DNA of 46,914 nt, from positions 1 to 46,914 of the forward strand of contig NZ_LFMW01000022.1 in NCBI RefSeq assembly GCF_001050345.1. The letters are read 5' to 3'. The stretch comes from Pseudomonas fildesensis. GTDB lineage: Bacteria; Pseudomonadota; Gammaproteobacteria; Pseudomonadales; Pseudomonadaceae. The position numbers and the translations under genes are program-made. How positions within the stretch are numbered: position 1 is the first letter of the stretch; the number at the start of each line of letters is the position of its first letter. Below, piece after piece: positions 1-9,079 of the stretch. The notes under the pieces were generated by a model, which made no database searches, had not been told where the DNA came from, and saw nothing but the letters and a program-made list of their open reading frames with translations.

Positions 1-540
1 GAGTGGGTACGTGAGACTGCCGTGCTGGCGGTCGATGGCAAATACCTGGTGGGCTACCTGGTACTGCACAACGCCGGCGATGACTGGCGTGATGTGCTGG
101 GCGCCCACCTGGGTCAGCATCTGCCGGACTACATGGTCCCGGCCCAGTGGGTGCTGCTGGAGCAAATGCCCCTGAGCCCCAACGGAAAACTGGACCGCAA
201 GGCGCTGCCAAAACCCGATGCCCTGCAGCAATCCCAGGCTTACGAGGCTCCGCGCAGCGAGCTGGAACAACAGATCGCAGACATCTGGTCGCAAGTGCTG
301 GAGGTGGAGCGCGTGGGGCGCAACGACAACTTCTTTGAAATGGGCGGACATTCCTTGCTGGTGATTAACGTGATCTCGCGTATGCAACTTGAACTGGGCC
401 TGAGACCGGCACCGCAGGATATTTTCCAGCATCCGGATGTGGGCCGCCTGGCGTCACACCTCGAAGGTCAAGGTAGTGCGATCACTGAAGATAAATTGAG
501 CCGTCTTGACGCGCTATTCGATGACATTGGGGCGTTTTGA
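1..540 (+). CDS. Non-ribosomal peptide synthetase, C-terminal end only (pyoverdine side chain)
   Basis: The reading frame is open from base 1, so the gene begins outside the window and only its last 179 residues are seen. They hold the end of an adenylation domain (A10 motif SPNGKLDRKALPKPD, about residues 59-73) and a complete carrier domain with the phosphopantetheine serine in FFEMGGHSLLV (about residue 119). There is no thioesterase: the chain ends about 25 residues after the carrier domain, so the peptide must pass to another protein. The next NRPS starts at once (TGATG overlap), so the two are translationally coupled, and the last residues (LDALFDDIGAF) could dock with its N-terminus. 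In pyoverdine loci this would be pvdI, pvdJ or an equivalent. Which one cannot be told from the fragment. Confidence 0.93.
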   Translation, partial: EWVRETAVLAVDGKYLVGYLVLHNAGDDWRDVLGAHLGQHLPDYMVPAQWVLLEQMPLSPNGKLDRKALPKPDALQQSQAYEAPRSELEQQIADIWSQVLEVERVGRNDNFFEMGGHSLLVINVISRMQLELGLRPAPQDIFQHPDVGRLASHLEGQGSAITEDKLSRLDALFDDIGAF

Positions 541-3500
541 TGGACAGCCAGGTTGCACAACGTATCGTTAAGCGGTTTATGGGCTTGCCGCTGGAACAGC
601 GCAGGCTCTATCTGCAGAAAATGCTCGCCGAGGATGTGTCGCTCGCTAACTTGCCGATCCCCGTGACGCGCGACGAGGCGCCAGAGTTGCTGCTGTCCTA
701 CGCTCAGGAGCGCCAATGGTTTATCTGGCAACTGGATCCCGACAGCGCGGCCTACCACCTGCCTACTGCATTGCGCTTGAAGGGGCAGCTGGACATTGCC
801 GCGTTGCAGCGCAGCTTCGATAGCCTGGTCGCGCGCCATGAAAGCCTGCGGACCTGCTTGCGTCAGGACGGCGAGCGACGTGTGCAGGTGGTCAGTGCGC
901 AGGCCGTTGTTCAGATTCAACGTCTGGATACTGACGAAACCCAGGTTGCCGCGCAGGTTGAAGAGCTGATCGCACAGCCGTTTGATCTGGAGCGCGGGCC
1001 TTTGCTGCGTGTCACGTTGATGCGCCTTGGCGAAGATGAACATGTGCTGGTGCTGGTTCAGCATCACATCGTGTCGGATGGCGGCTCGATGCAGGTAATG
1101 GTGGACGAGTTGGTGCAGTTATATGCCGCCTTCAGCCACGGGCGCGAGGGGCAGTTGCCGGCCCTGCCGATCCAGTACGCCGATTACGCCTTGTGGCAGC
1201 GTGCCTGGATGGAAGCCGGCGAGCAAGATCGTCAAATGGACTATTGGCGTGCTCGGCTGGGGGGCGAGCAGCCTGTCTTGGAATTACCCTTTGATCGCCA
1301 GCGTCCACCGACGCAAAGCCACCGTGGCGCGAGCCTGGACATCGCGTTGCCGCCGACCCTGGTGGCTGCGCTGCGCGATCTGGCCCAGCGCGAAGGTGTA
1401 ACGATGTTCATGTTGCTGCTAGCGTCGTTCCAACTGCTGATGCATCGCTACAGCGGCCAGGCTGACATCCGTATCGGTGTGCCGACGGCCAACCGTAATC
1501 GTGTCGAAACCGAACGTTTGATCGGATTTTTCGTGAACACTCAGGTGATCAGAGCGGATCTCGACGGGCAGATGTCGGTGTACGCGCTGTTGCAGCAAGT
1601 CCGCACACGTGCCCTGGAAGCCCAGGCGCATCAGGATTTGCCCTTCGAACAGCTGGTTGTGGCGCTGCAGCCGGAGCGTAACCTGAGCTATAACCCGTTG
1701 TTCCAGGTGATGTTCAATCACCAGTCCGACATCCGCAAAGCCAGCAGTGCACAGTCGGTGGGGCCGCTGCAGGTGCAGAGCCTTGAGTGGCAGAGTCGTA
1801 CCGCGCAGTTCGACCTGAGCCTGGACACCCGCGAGTCTGCCGACGGCATCTTGGCTGCACTGACCTACGCCACCGACCTGTTCGACGCGCCAACCCTTGA
1901 GCGCATGGCACGACACTGGCAAAACCTGTTGCAAGGCATGGCCGGGGACGCACAACAACCCATTGGTCGACTGATCTTGCTCGATAGGGATGAGCAACAT
2001 CGGATCGTCCACACGTGGAACGCGACAGCCAAGGATTACCCGCTGCAATCCTGCGTGCACCAGATGATCGAGGCACAGGTGGTACGAACCCCCGACGCAC
2101 AGGCCCTGGGTTTTGCCGGAAAGTCCTTGAGTTACGCTGAGCTCAATCGTTCTGCCAACCGCCTGGCGCACCGCCTGATGGCTGCGGGGGTAGGCCCGGA
2201 CGTTCTTGTAGGCCTGGCGGTGGAGCGGTCCATCGAGATGGTGGTGGGCTTGCTGGCGGTGCTCAAGGCTGGCGGCGCCTATGTACCGCTTGACCCGCAA
2301 TACCCGCGTGAGCGTTTGGCCTACATGCTGGAAGACAGTGGCGTGAAGTTGCTGCTGACCCAGCGACATTGGCTGGGGCCGCTGCCGATCCCCCCTGGGC
2401 TGGATGTTTTGGTGTTGGGTGAGGAAGGATTTGACGCTTACAGCGAAGCCAATCCGACTATCACCCTGGACGGCGAGAACCTGGCGTATGTGATCTACAC
2501 CTCTGGCTCAACCGGCAAACCCAAGGGGGCAGGCAACCGTCACTCGGCGCTGACCAACCGCTTGTGCTGGATGCAGGATGCCTATGGTTTGGATGACGGC
2601 GACACGGTCTTGCAAAAGACGCCGTTCAGCTTCGACGTGTCTGTGTGGGAATTTTTCTGGCCGTTGATGACCGGCGCGCGCTTGGTGGTTGCGGCGCCCG
2701 GTGAGCATCGTGATCCCGCCCGCTTGATCGAGCTGATCAATCAACACCAAGTCACTACGTTGCACTTTGTGCCGTCGATGTTGCAGGCCTTTGTGCAAGA
2801 CCCTGATGTTGCCAGTTGCCACAGCCTGCGTCGTATCGTCTGCAGTGGCGAGGCGTTGCCGGTCGATGCCCAGCAACAGGTGTTCGCCAAGCTGCCTCGG
2901 GCCGCTCTCTACAACCTGTACGGCCCGACTGAAGCGGCTATCGACGTAACCCACTGGACCTGTGTCGCAGAAGGCTGCGACACGGTACCTATCGGTCAGC
3001 CGATTGCCAACCTGGGCACTTATGTACTCGATGCGCAGTTTTTGCCAGTTGCGACTGGCGTGCCAGGCGAGCTGTACCTGGGCGGCGTCGGCCTGGCGCG
3101 TAGCTATCATCAAAGGCCCGCATTGACCGCCGAACGGTTTGTACCCTGCCCATTCCAGGCCGGGGCGCGCCTGTACCGCACCGGTGACCGGGTGCGCCAG
3201 CGAGCCGATGGAGTGATCGAGTACCTCGGACGGCTGGATCATCAGGTCAAGTTGCGTGGCTTGCGTATCGAACTGGGTGAAATCGAGGCCCGCCTGCTGG
3301 CGCACGAGCGAGTGCGCGAAGCGACCGTGCAAGTGCTGGATGGCAAGCACCTGGTGGGTTACCTGGTGTTGCATGGCGCTGTCGAGGGCTGGCGCGACTT
3401 GCTCAGTACGCATCTGGCCCAACACTTACCGGACTATATGGTGCCCGCTCAGTGGGTGGTGCTCGATCAGATGCCATTGAGCCCCAATGGCAAGTTGGAC

Positions 3501-4634
3501 CGCAAGGCCCTGCCCAAACCGGATGCAGCCCAGCAGGCCCAGGTATACCTGGCGCCGCAGAGTGCGCTGGAAAAACAGCTGGCGGGAATCTGGTCCGATA
3601 TCCTAGGCGTCGAACAAGTGGGCCTGCGCGACAACTTCTTCGAGCTGGGCGGCCATTCGCTGCTGGTGTTGATGATCAAGGAACGAATCCGCGCTGCCAC
3701 GGGAGTCAGCTTGTCGGTGACGCAACTGATGCTCAACCCGACGGTGCAAGGTCAGGCCAGCAGCCTGCAAGGCGTTACACGCAGCAACCTGATTGTACGG
3801 CTCAACAGCCAGGAATCGGGCACGCCACTGTTCCTGTTTCACCCCAGCTACGGCTCGGTACATTGCTACAAGGCGCTCGCCCTGGCATTGCGTGAGCGGC
3901 GCCCAGTGATGGGGGTCGTCTGCCGCGCGCTGGTGGAAGAGGGTGGGGACGTCCCCTCCTGGACGAGCATGGTCGAGGATTACACCGAGCAGCTATTGAT
4001 TGCACAGCCCCATGGTTCCTTCCGCCTGGCTGGCTGGTCGCTGGGCGGCAATCTGGCCATGGACGTTGCCTATCGCCTGGAGCAGGCGGGTCGTGAGGTG
4101 GAATGCGTGGGTTGGATCGACGCACCGCCACCGTACCGAGAGGCAGCATTTTGGGGTGAGGCTGGCGTCGTGGATGAACGGCTGGTTTCAGCCAGTGAAC
4201 AACGCGCCGAGTTGCTGGGCGTTATTTTTCCCGAGTATGCCGAACAGATCCACTGCGTGTGGCTGGATAGCCAGGGTGACGATACGCAACGATGGGAAAG
4301 GGTGAATGCTTGGGCGGAACACACGCTGGGTGCTGCGTATGACGCGCTCAAGGATGCGCTGTTGGAAGGCAGTGAGGCGCAGATTTCCTGGGAAGTGAAG
4401 CGTCTGCTGGACCTGCGTTTGCAAGAAGCCGAATACCAACCGATCAGCGCGCCAGTACTGTGCTGGTGGGCGGGCCTGAGCAAGGGGGGGCAGCACCGGG
4501 AGCTGATCGAGTCGAGCATGCGCGCGGTGATTGGAGACGCCGGTATCCAGACGTCCACGGTGGTGGACACCACTCATGATCGGATCATCGATAACCCGGA
4601 GTTTGTCAGCAGTTTCGTCGCCCTCATGGGCTAG
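540..4634 (+). CDS. pvdD: Terminal pyoverdine NRPS, one module C-A-T-TE
   Basis: This 1364-residue protein adds the last residue and releases the pyoverdine peptide in the cytoplasm. Domains in order: condensation (HHIVSDG, His175-Asp180 region), adenylation (TSGSTGKPKG near 652, NLYGPTE near 791, NGKLDR near 981), carrier (GGHSLL, Ser near 1038), and thioesterase (GWSLGG, Ser1167; candidate catalytic His1346 in THDRII). Reading the pocket against the Phe-activating model gives D-V-W-H-V-S-L-I-D-K, which resembles serine codes. That is an inference by eye. The ATG at 540 overlaps the upstream stop; a TTG one codon earlier is less likely. The thioesterase marks it as the terminal synthetase, the place PvdD holds in P. 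aeruginosa, and fpvA follows convergently as there. With one module it is shorter than P. aeruginosa PvdD, so the symbol is positional. No epimerisation domain is present. Confidence 0.92.
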   Translation: MDSQVAQRIVKRFMGLPLEQRRLYLQKMLAEDVSLANLPIPVTRDEAPELLLSYAQERQWFIWQLDPDSAAYHLPTALRLKGQLDIAALQRSFDSLVARHESLRTCLRQDGERRVQVVSAQAVVQIQRLDTDETQVAAQVEELIAQPFDLERGPLLRVTLMRLGEDEHVLVLVQHHIVSDGGSMQVMVDELVQLYAAFSHGREGQLPALPIQYADYALWQRAWMEAGEQDRQMDYWRARLGGEQPVLELPFDRQRPPTQSHRGASLDIALPPTLVAALRDLAQREGVTMFMLLLASFQLLMHRYSGQADIRIGVPTANRNRVETERLIGFFVNTQVIRADLDGQMSVYALLQQVRTRALEAQAHQDLPFEQLVVALQPERNLSYNPLFQVMFNHQSDIRKASSAQSVGPLQVQSLEWQSRTAQFDLSLDTRESADGILAALTYATDLFDAPTLERMARHWQNLLQGMAGDAQQPIGRLILLDRDEQHRIVHTWNATAKDYPLQSCVHQMIEAQVVRTPDAQALGFAGKSLSYAELNRSANRLAHRLMAAGVGPDVLVGLAVERSIEMVVGLLAVLKAGGAYVPLDPQYPRERLAYMLEDSGVKLLLTQRHWLGPLPIPPGLDVLVLGEEGFDAYSEANPTITLDGENLAYVIYTSGSTGKPKGAGNRHSALTNRLCWMQDAYGLDDGDTVLQKTPFSFDVSVWEFFWPLMTGARLVVAAPGEHRDPARLIELINQHQVTTLHFVPSMLQAFVQDPDVASCHSLRRIVCSGEALPVDAQQQVFAKLPRAALYNLYGPTEAAIDVTHWTCVAEGCDTVPIGQPIANLGTYVLDAQFLPVATGVPGELYLGGVGLARSYHQRPALTAERFVPCPFQAGARLYRTGDRVRQRADGVIEYLGRLDHQVKLRGLRIELGEIEARLLAHERVREATVQVLDGKHLVGYLVLHGAVEGWRDLLSTHLAQHLPDYMVPAQWVVLDQMPLSPNGKLDRKALPKPDAAQQAQVYLAPQSALEKQLAGIWSDILGVEQVGLRDNFFELGGHSLLVLMIKERIRAATGVSLSVTQLMLNPTVQGQASSLQGVTRSNLIVRLNSQESGTPLFLFHPSYGSVHCYKALALALRERRPVMGVVCRALVEEGGDVPSWTSMVEDYTEQLLIAQPHGSFRLAGWSLGGNLAMDVAYRLEQAGREVECVGWIDAPPPYREAAFWGEAGVVDERLVSASEQRAELLGVIFPEYAEQIHCVWLDSQGDDTQRWERVNAWAEHTLGAAYDALKDALLEGSEAQISWEVKRLLDLRLQEAEYQPISAPVLCWWAGLSKGGQHRELIESSMRAVIGDAGIQTSTVVDTTHDRIIDNPEFVSSFVALMG

Positions 4635-4647
4635 GGCCTTACCCATG

Positions 4648-4687
4648 AAAAAGCCCCTGGTCATGTGAGTGACCAGGGGCTTTTTTT
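4648..4687. terminator. Bidirectional Rho-independent terminator
   Basis: A perfect 11-bp stem (GCCCCTGGTCA / TGACCAGGGGC) with a 6-base loop is flanked by five A on the left and seven T on the right. It can stop transcription from both directions and lies between the convergent pvdD-type NRPS and fpvA. Confidence 0.95.
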
Positions 4688-4700
4688 CAGGCCTGGAGTC

Positions 4701-7118
4701 TTAGAAGTTCCAGCGTGTCGTGAGCATCACGTTGCGTGGATCGCCGTAGTACGACGAGTTATAGAACCCGATGTTGGTGTAGTACTTCTTGTCGAAAACG
4801 TTGTTGACGTTGAGGGTGGCGGAAACGTTGTCAGTCACTTGATAACGCGCCATCACGTCGACCAGCCAGTAAGGGTCTTGCGAGAACTTGTCGGTGGTGT
4901 TCTTCGGGCGGTTGTTCAGTAGCTGCCATCCCTCGCCCTGCCAGCGAGCGCCGCCGCCCAGAGTGAGTCGGTCCCAAGGGCCGGTGAGTTTGTAGGTTGT
5001 GTAGAAGTTGATCTGGTCTTCCGGTTCCCAGGTGGAGACCTTCGTGCCGCTCTGATCGCGAATGATCTTGTGGGTATAACCCGCTTGCAACTGCCAGCCG
5101 GGCGCCAGTTCGCCGGAGATTTCCGCTTCATAGCCCTTGGTCTTGGCGGTGATGCCCTTGTAAGGGTTGGCAACCAGCGAGGTGTCTGCGGTCGAGTCGA
5201 ATTCTGCGCGGTTTTCCTCATGAACCTCGAAGTAGGCCAGGCTGGTGTTCAGGCGCCCGTCGTAGAATTCACCCTTGAGGCCGATCTCGTAGTTGGTGCC
5301 TTCATCCGGCTCCAGCATTTTGTTGCTGCTGTCTCGATACGCGGTTTGCGGCAAGTAGATTTCGGTGTAGCTGGCATAGAGCGAGTAGTTGTCGTTGAGA
5401 TCATAGACCAGGCCGGCGTAAGGAATGACCTTGCCAGTGTCCTTGGTGTCGCTGGTACCGGTTACCTGATAGTTGGCGATACGCGTGCCCAGCAACAGGT
5501 GCAAGTCATCCATCAGGCTGAAACGCCCAGTCATGTACACGCCCGATTGGCGGGTGGTCTCGTCGTTCTTGAAGCCGACATCGCCCCAGTCCGGCTCGAT
5601 GCTGCCACCGTTCCAGTTGTAGAAGTCGATGACGTTGTTGGTGTAGGTCGGGCTGTAGTAGTCCTTGCCCACCCAGTGCGAAGAGGAGATCGACGAGCCG
5701 ATGACCAGCTCATGTTCGCGACCGAGCATGCTGAACGGGCCGGTTAGGTAGAAATCGCCACTGTCGCTGACGGTTTCACCGGTGTACTTGTTGGCGTAGA
5801 TGGAGGACAGACCGGTGGTCGGGTTCGGTTCGGCCAGTGAGCCCAGCGGGGCGTTGTAGCCATTGATCTGGTGGTTGTATTGCCCTTTGGCCACCCAGCC
5901 GTTGTTGAACGTGTGCTCCAAGGTCGCGAAAGCGGTACGCGAATACTGCTCCCACTTGCTCCACTTCGCGCCATTGTTGAAGGAGCGCGGCAAACTGATC
6001 GGATTGCCCGCGGAGTCATATACCGGACGGCTGCCCGACCAGCCTGAGCCTTTTGGATCGTTATCCTGATAGTCCGCACCGACGGTGAGGAGGGTGTCTT
6101 CATCCAGGTCGAATTCGAGAATGCCGTAGAACACGCTGGTCTTGCGCTCATAGTGATCCATGAACGAATGCTTGTCCTGATAGGCAGCGACCGCACGGCC
6201 ACGCACGTTGCCGGTCTCCGTCAACGGACCGCTGACGTCGATTTCCGAGCGGTAGTTGTCCCAAGAGCCCGCGCCGAGTTCGACATGGCCCTTGAACTCG
6301 GATGTGGGCTTCTTGCGCACCAGGTTGATGGTGCCCCCAGGGCCACCGGCACCGGTCAATAGGCCGGTCGCGCCTTTGAGTACTTCGACACGATCGTAGA
6401 TCGCCATGTCAGTCAGCGTCTGCCCGGCCGAGTAGGGGGCGTTGCGGGTCATCGGGATGCCATCGTACTGGAAGTTCTGGATGGCGAAGCCGCGAGAATA
6501 ATAGTTGGTACGTTCACTGTCGTAGGTGGAGACGGTGATGCCCGGAGTGTGGCGCATCACGTCATCGATGCCGGTCAGGCCGAAGTCATCCATGGCCTGG
6601 CGGGTGATCACCGAGATCGATTGCGGTGTCTGTCGTGGCGTCAAGACCATGCGCGTAGCGGTTGCAATGGTGCCTGGGGTATAGGAACCGGTGCCTTCGG
6701 TGACCGTACCCAACTGGTTCGCGGTGACTTGGGTCGCACCCAGCTCCAGGGCGCTGGAGCCACCGGCGGCGCTGATGGTGACGGCGTTGCCTTGCAAGCC
6801 GTAGTTGATGCCTGAACCTTTGAGCAGGGCAGCAATGGCCTGTTCGGGGGCAAGCTTGCCCTTCACCGCATTACTGCTTTTGTTTTGCACATCCGTCGGG
6901 CTATACAGCACCTGCAGGTTGGTCTGGCGTCCAAATTCCTGCAGTGCCGTCCCCAACGGCTGCGCAGGAATATCGATCTCGATCTCTTGAGCCTGCACAT
7001 AGCCCGACAGCGGCAAGGACACCGCCAGGGCAAGGGCGCATGGCTTAAGGTTGACGTGCAAGGCCCGGCGCATGGATAGCGCCTTGCTCAGGGGGCTTAG
7101 ACCGAGTCGTACCGACAT
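4701..7118 (-). CDS. fpvA: Ferripyoverdine TonB-dependent outer-membrane receptor
   Basis: The 805-residue protein imports ferripyoverdine across the outer membrane. It has an N-terminal hydrophobic signal segment ending near QAQEIEID, then a secretin/TonB signalling domain of about 80 residues (IPAQPLGTALQEFGRQTNLQ onward). This domain marks transducer receptors that signal to an anti-sigma factor such as FpvR. The plug follows (TPRQTPQSISVITRQ; GAGGPGGTINLVRKKPT), then a long beta-barrel ending in aromatic RWNF. An internal Met at residue 16 is an alternative start, and the Shine-Dalgarno is weak at both. No TAAAT-N16-CGT box lies in the 108 bases upstream, but a Fur-like site does. That fits control through FpvI and Fur rather than PvdS directly. 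The barrel sequence should match the pyoverdine made by the neighbouring NRPS genes. Confidence 0.95.
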   Translation of the reverse strand: MSVRLGLSPLSKALSMRRALHVNLKPCALALAVSLPLSGYVQAQEIEIDIPAQPLGTALQEFGRQTNLQVLYSPTDVQNKSSNAVKGKLAPEQAIAALLKGSGINYGLQGNAVTISAAGGSSALELGATQVTANQLGTVTEGTGSYTPGTIATATRMVLTPRQTPQSISVITRQAMDDFGLTGIDDVMRHTPGITVSTYDSERTNYYSRGFAIQNFQYDGIPMTRNAPYSAGQTLTDMAIYDRVEVLKGATGLLTGAGGPGGTINLVRKKPTSEFKGHVELGAGSWDNYRSEIDVSGPLTETGNVRGRAVAAYQDKHSFMDHYERKTSVFYGILEFDLDEDTLLTVGADYQDNDPKGSGWSGSRPVYDSAGNPISLPRSFNNGAKWSKWEQYSRTAFATLEHTFNNGWVAKGQYNHQINGYNAPLGSLAEPNPTTGLSSIYANKYTGETVSDSGDFYLTGPFSMLGREHELVIGSSISSSHWVGKDYYSPTYTNNVIDFYNWNGGSIEPDWGDVGFKNDETTRQSGVYMTGRFSLMDDLHLLLGTRIANYQVTGTSDTKDTGKVIPYAGLVYDLNDNYSLYASYTEIYLPQTAYRDSSNKMLEPDEGTNYEIGLKGEFYDGRLNTSLAYFEVHEENRAEFDSTADTSLVANPYKGITAKTKGYEAEISGELAPGWQLQAGYTHKIIRDQSGTKVSTWEPEDQINFYTTYKLTGPWDRLTLGGGARWQGEGWQLLNNRPKNTTDKFSQDPYWLVDVMARYQVTDNVSATLNVNNVFDKKYYTNIGFYNSSYYGDPRNVMLTTRWNF

Positions 7119-7165
7119 GGATGCTTTCTCTTCTATGTTTAGTTGGGCAGATTTTAGTTGTTTAT

Positions 7166-7184
7166 GAGGTTAGTTCTCATTACC
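7166..7184 (-). promoter_or_regulatory. Candidate Fur box upstream of fpvA
   Basis: On the minus strand GGTAATGAGAACTAACCTC matches 12 of 19 bases of the Fur consensus GATAATGATAATCATTATC, with most matches in the left half. It sits about 50 bases before the fpvA start codon, in the fpvA-pvdE gap. The match is moderate. Confidence 0.4.
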
Positions 7185-7226
7185 ACTAGTGAGACGTTCC
7201 TACCTGGAGAAACCGGAAAAGAAATT

Positions 7227-8879
7227 TCACGCAGGTTCCATCTCGTGCACGACCTTGCCGGCACGCAGGCGTACCAACTGGTCGGCGATGTCGAAATAAC
7301 GGTCGTCGTGACTGATGACAATGATGGTTTTACCCAGACGCTTGAGGTCCGGTAGCAGCTCTGTGTAGAAGATCCTGCGGAAGGCCGGGTCCTGGTCGGC
7401 GGCCCATTCGTCGAACACCAGCACCGGGCGTTCTTCCAACCAGGCATTGACCAGGGCCAGGCGCTTGCGCTGGCCGGTGGAGAGGTCGGTGGTGCTGAAT
7501 GCGCCGTCCTTGATCGTGACTTTGTGTGCGATTTCCAGGCGTTCCAGGTACTCGGCCGCGCTGTCCAGCGACTGTTGGCCGCCGCCCTGGACCAAGTCAT
7601 CGAACAGGTAGTAGTCGGCAAATACAGTGGTAAATAATTGGCGGTAATCATCGCGTGTCGGGGCGATCACGGCTTCCCCATTGAGGTGGATTTCACCGGC
7701 GTGCGGTTGGTAAAGACCCAATAGCAGCTTGATCAGCGTGGTCTTGCCGCAGCCGTTCTCGCCGACGATAAACACGATATCGCCCTGTTTGATGCTCAGG
7801 TTGATCGGCCCCAGGTGGAACGGCTCGCTGCCTTCCACCGGCGGCGGACTGTAGCTCACGCCCCGCAGCTCCAGGCTGTGCACGACCGGTTTTGGGGCTT
7901 CGCTGTCTTCCAGCAGCAAATGCGGCTCGGGAGACGAGAAACGTTCGGACAGTTCGGCGATGCGCGAGAACGCGATCTGCGCCCGGCTGACGATCGGCAG
8001 CGCGGTCACTACGTGCTCCAGGGGACCTTTCATGTACAGCAACACCAGTACAAAACCGGTGATCACGGCGGGGTCGGGGTTGGGGTTATAGGCCTGGAAG
8101 GCCAGCGCCAGGCCGATCACCACGAAGAACAGCATGGAGCCGAAGGTCTTGGCAACGATGAAGATGTTCACTGAGCGGATCTGGATATCGCCGATCCGGT
8201 CGGCAGTGGCCTGGATCCGGTGGGTGTTCATGCGGTAGCGGCGTGGCCGGTGGATGCGCAGTTCCTTTGCGCCGGAGGCGATGGCGGTGTAGTAGCGCTG
8301 CAGTTCATCTTCCTGGTCGCGAGCCGCTTCAAAGCCCTTGATACCTGCAGAGCGAGCCATGTATTGCACGGCAGTACCGATCACAATCGCCACGACCATC
8401 ATCAGGAACATCGGCACCGACAGGTACGCCAGGTAGCCCAGGCAGCCCAGCGTCACCGTGGTGGCGATGGCCAGTGGCGTGAAGGAGAACGAAAAATCGC
8501 TGATGGTATCGACGTCATGAGTCAGCACCGGGATCAGCTTGTGGGTGCGGTAGCGCTCGATCTGCTCAATAGGCGCTGACAGGACCTTCTCGCCCAGTTC
8601 CTTGCGCAGTGCTGCAATGATCCGCTGGCCTACATAGTTGGTGCCAATATCGGAGACGATCGAACTGACCAGCGCCAGCACGCACAACGCCGCAAACGTC
8701 AGGATCACCCCCTGCGTCATCCCGGTGGAAGAGTGCAGAGCGTTATTGATGGTCGCCAGCAGCAACGTGATGGCCAGGCCGCCGGCCATGCCCAGGGCGA
8801 CGGAGACAATCACGATGGTGCGAAAGGGCCTGAGCAATGCGAGCAAACCTTTGAAGGCGCCGCGCTTGGGGTCGGTCAT
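7227..8879 (-). CDS. pvdE: Pyoverdine precursor ABC exporter (fused membrane and ATPase domains)
   Basis: The 550-residue inner-membrane half-transporter is known in pyoverdine loci to move acylated ferribactin from cytoplasm to periplasm. About six membrane segments fill residues 15-300. The ATPase domain has Walker A GENGCGKTT, signature LSTGQRKR, Walker B VLVFDEWAADQDP and switch His in ISHDD. The start MTDPKRGAF is chosen because GGGAAG precedes it at good spacing and a perfect PvdS box lies about 60 bases upstream. A longer frame to 8939 would begin almost on that promoter. It is divergent from pvdF and points toward fpvA, 108 bases away. Confidence 0.95.
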   Translation of the reverse strand: MTDPKRGAFKGLLALLRPFRTIVIVSVALGMAGGLAITLLLATINNALHSSTGMTQGVILTFAALCVLALVSSIVSDIGTNYVGQRIIAALRKELGEKVLSAPIEQIERYRTHKLIPVLTHDVDTISDFSFSFTPLAIATTVTLGCLGYLAYLSVPMFLMMVVAIVIGTAVQYMARSAGIKGFEAARDQEDELQRYYTAIASGAKELRIHRPRRYRMNTHRIQATADRIGDIQIRSVNIFIVAKTFGSMLFFVVIGLALAFQAYNPNPDPAVITGFVLVLLYMKGPLEHVVTALPIVSRAQIAFSRIAELSERFSSPEPHLLLEDSEAPKPVVHSLELRGVSYSPPPVEGSEPFHLGPINLSIKQGDIVFIVGENGCGKTTLIKLLLGLYQPHAGEIHLNGEAVIAPTRDDYRQLFTTVFADYYLFDDLVQGGGQQSLDSAAEYLERLEIAHKVTIKDGAFSTTDLSTGQRKRLALVNAWLEERPVLVFDEWAADQDPAFRRIFYTELLPDLKRLGKTIIVISHDDRYFDIADQLVRLRAGKVVHEMEPA

Positions 8880-8939
8880 AAATACTTCCCGGAAAGTAAA
8901 AAAGAGGGGGCTGGGCACACAGACCCTTACCCATGACAA

Positions 8940-8963
8940 ACGAAGGATTGGCGCGACTATTTA
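8940..8963 (-). promoter_or_regulatory. PvdS-dependent (iron-starvation) promoter of pvdE
   Basis: On the minus strand TAAAT (8963-8959) is followed after exactly 16 bases by CGT (8942-8940). This is the published iron-starvation box of the sigma factor PvdS with no mismatch. The start codon of pvdE is 61 bases downstream. Confidence 0.88.
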
Positions 8964-8994
8964 GCTCGGTGTGCCCGGCGGTGGCGGTGAAGGA

Positions 8995-9018
8995 TAAATT
9001 GGGCGGGGCCTGGTTCGT
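8995..9018 (+). promoter_or_regulatory. PvdS-dependent (iron-starvation) promoter of pvdF
   Basis: TAAAT (8995-8999), 16 bases, CGT (9016-9018) is a perfect iron-starvation box, back to back with the one for pvdE. The chosen pvdF ATG is 62 bases downstream. Confidence 0.88.
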
Positions 9019-9079
9019 TCTTGTGGTGTAGGCGCACGCGTATCGGCGCGTGCCTGATCTATCCAGCGAGAGCGAAACA

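Noticed and set aside
7185..7230. ECF (FpvI-type) promoter upstream of fpvA, from GAAAT near 7225 and CGTCTC near 7194 on the minus strand
   Set aside because: The spacing between the two motifs is 27 bases, too long for an ECF sigma promoter, and I could not find a better-spaced pair.
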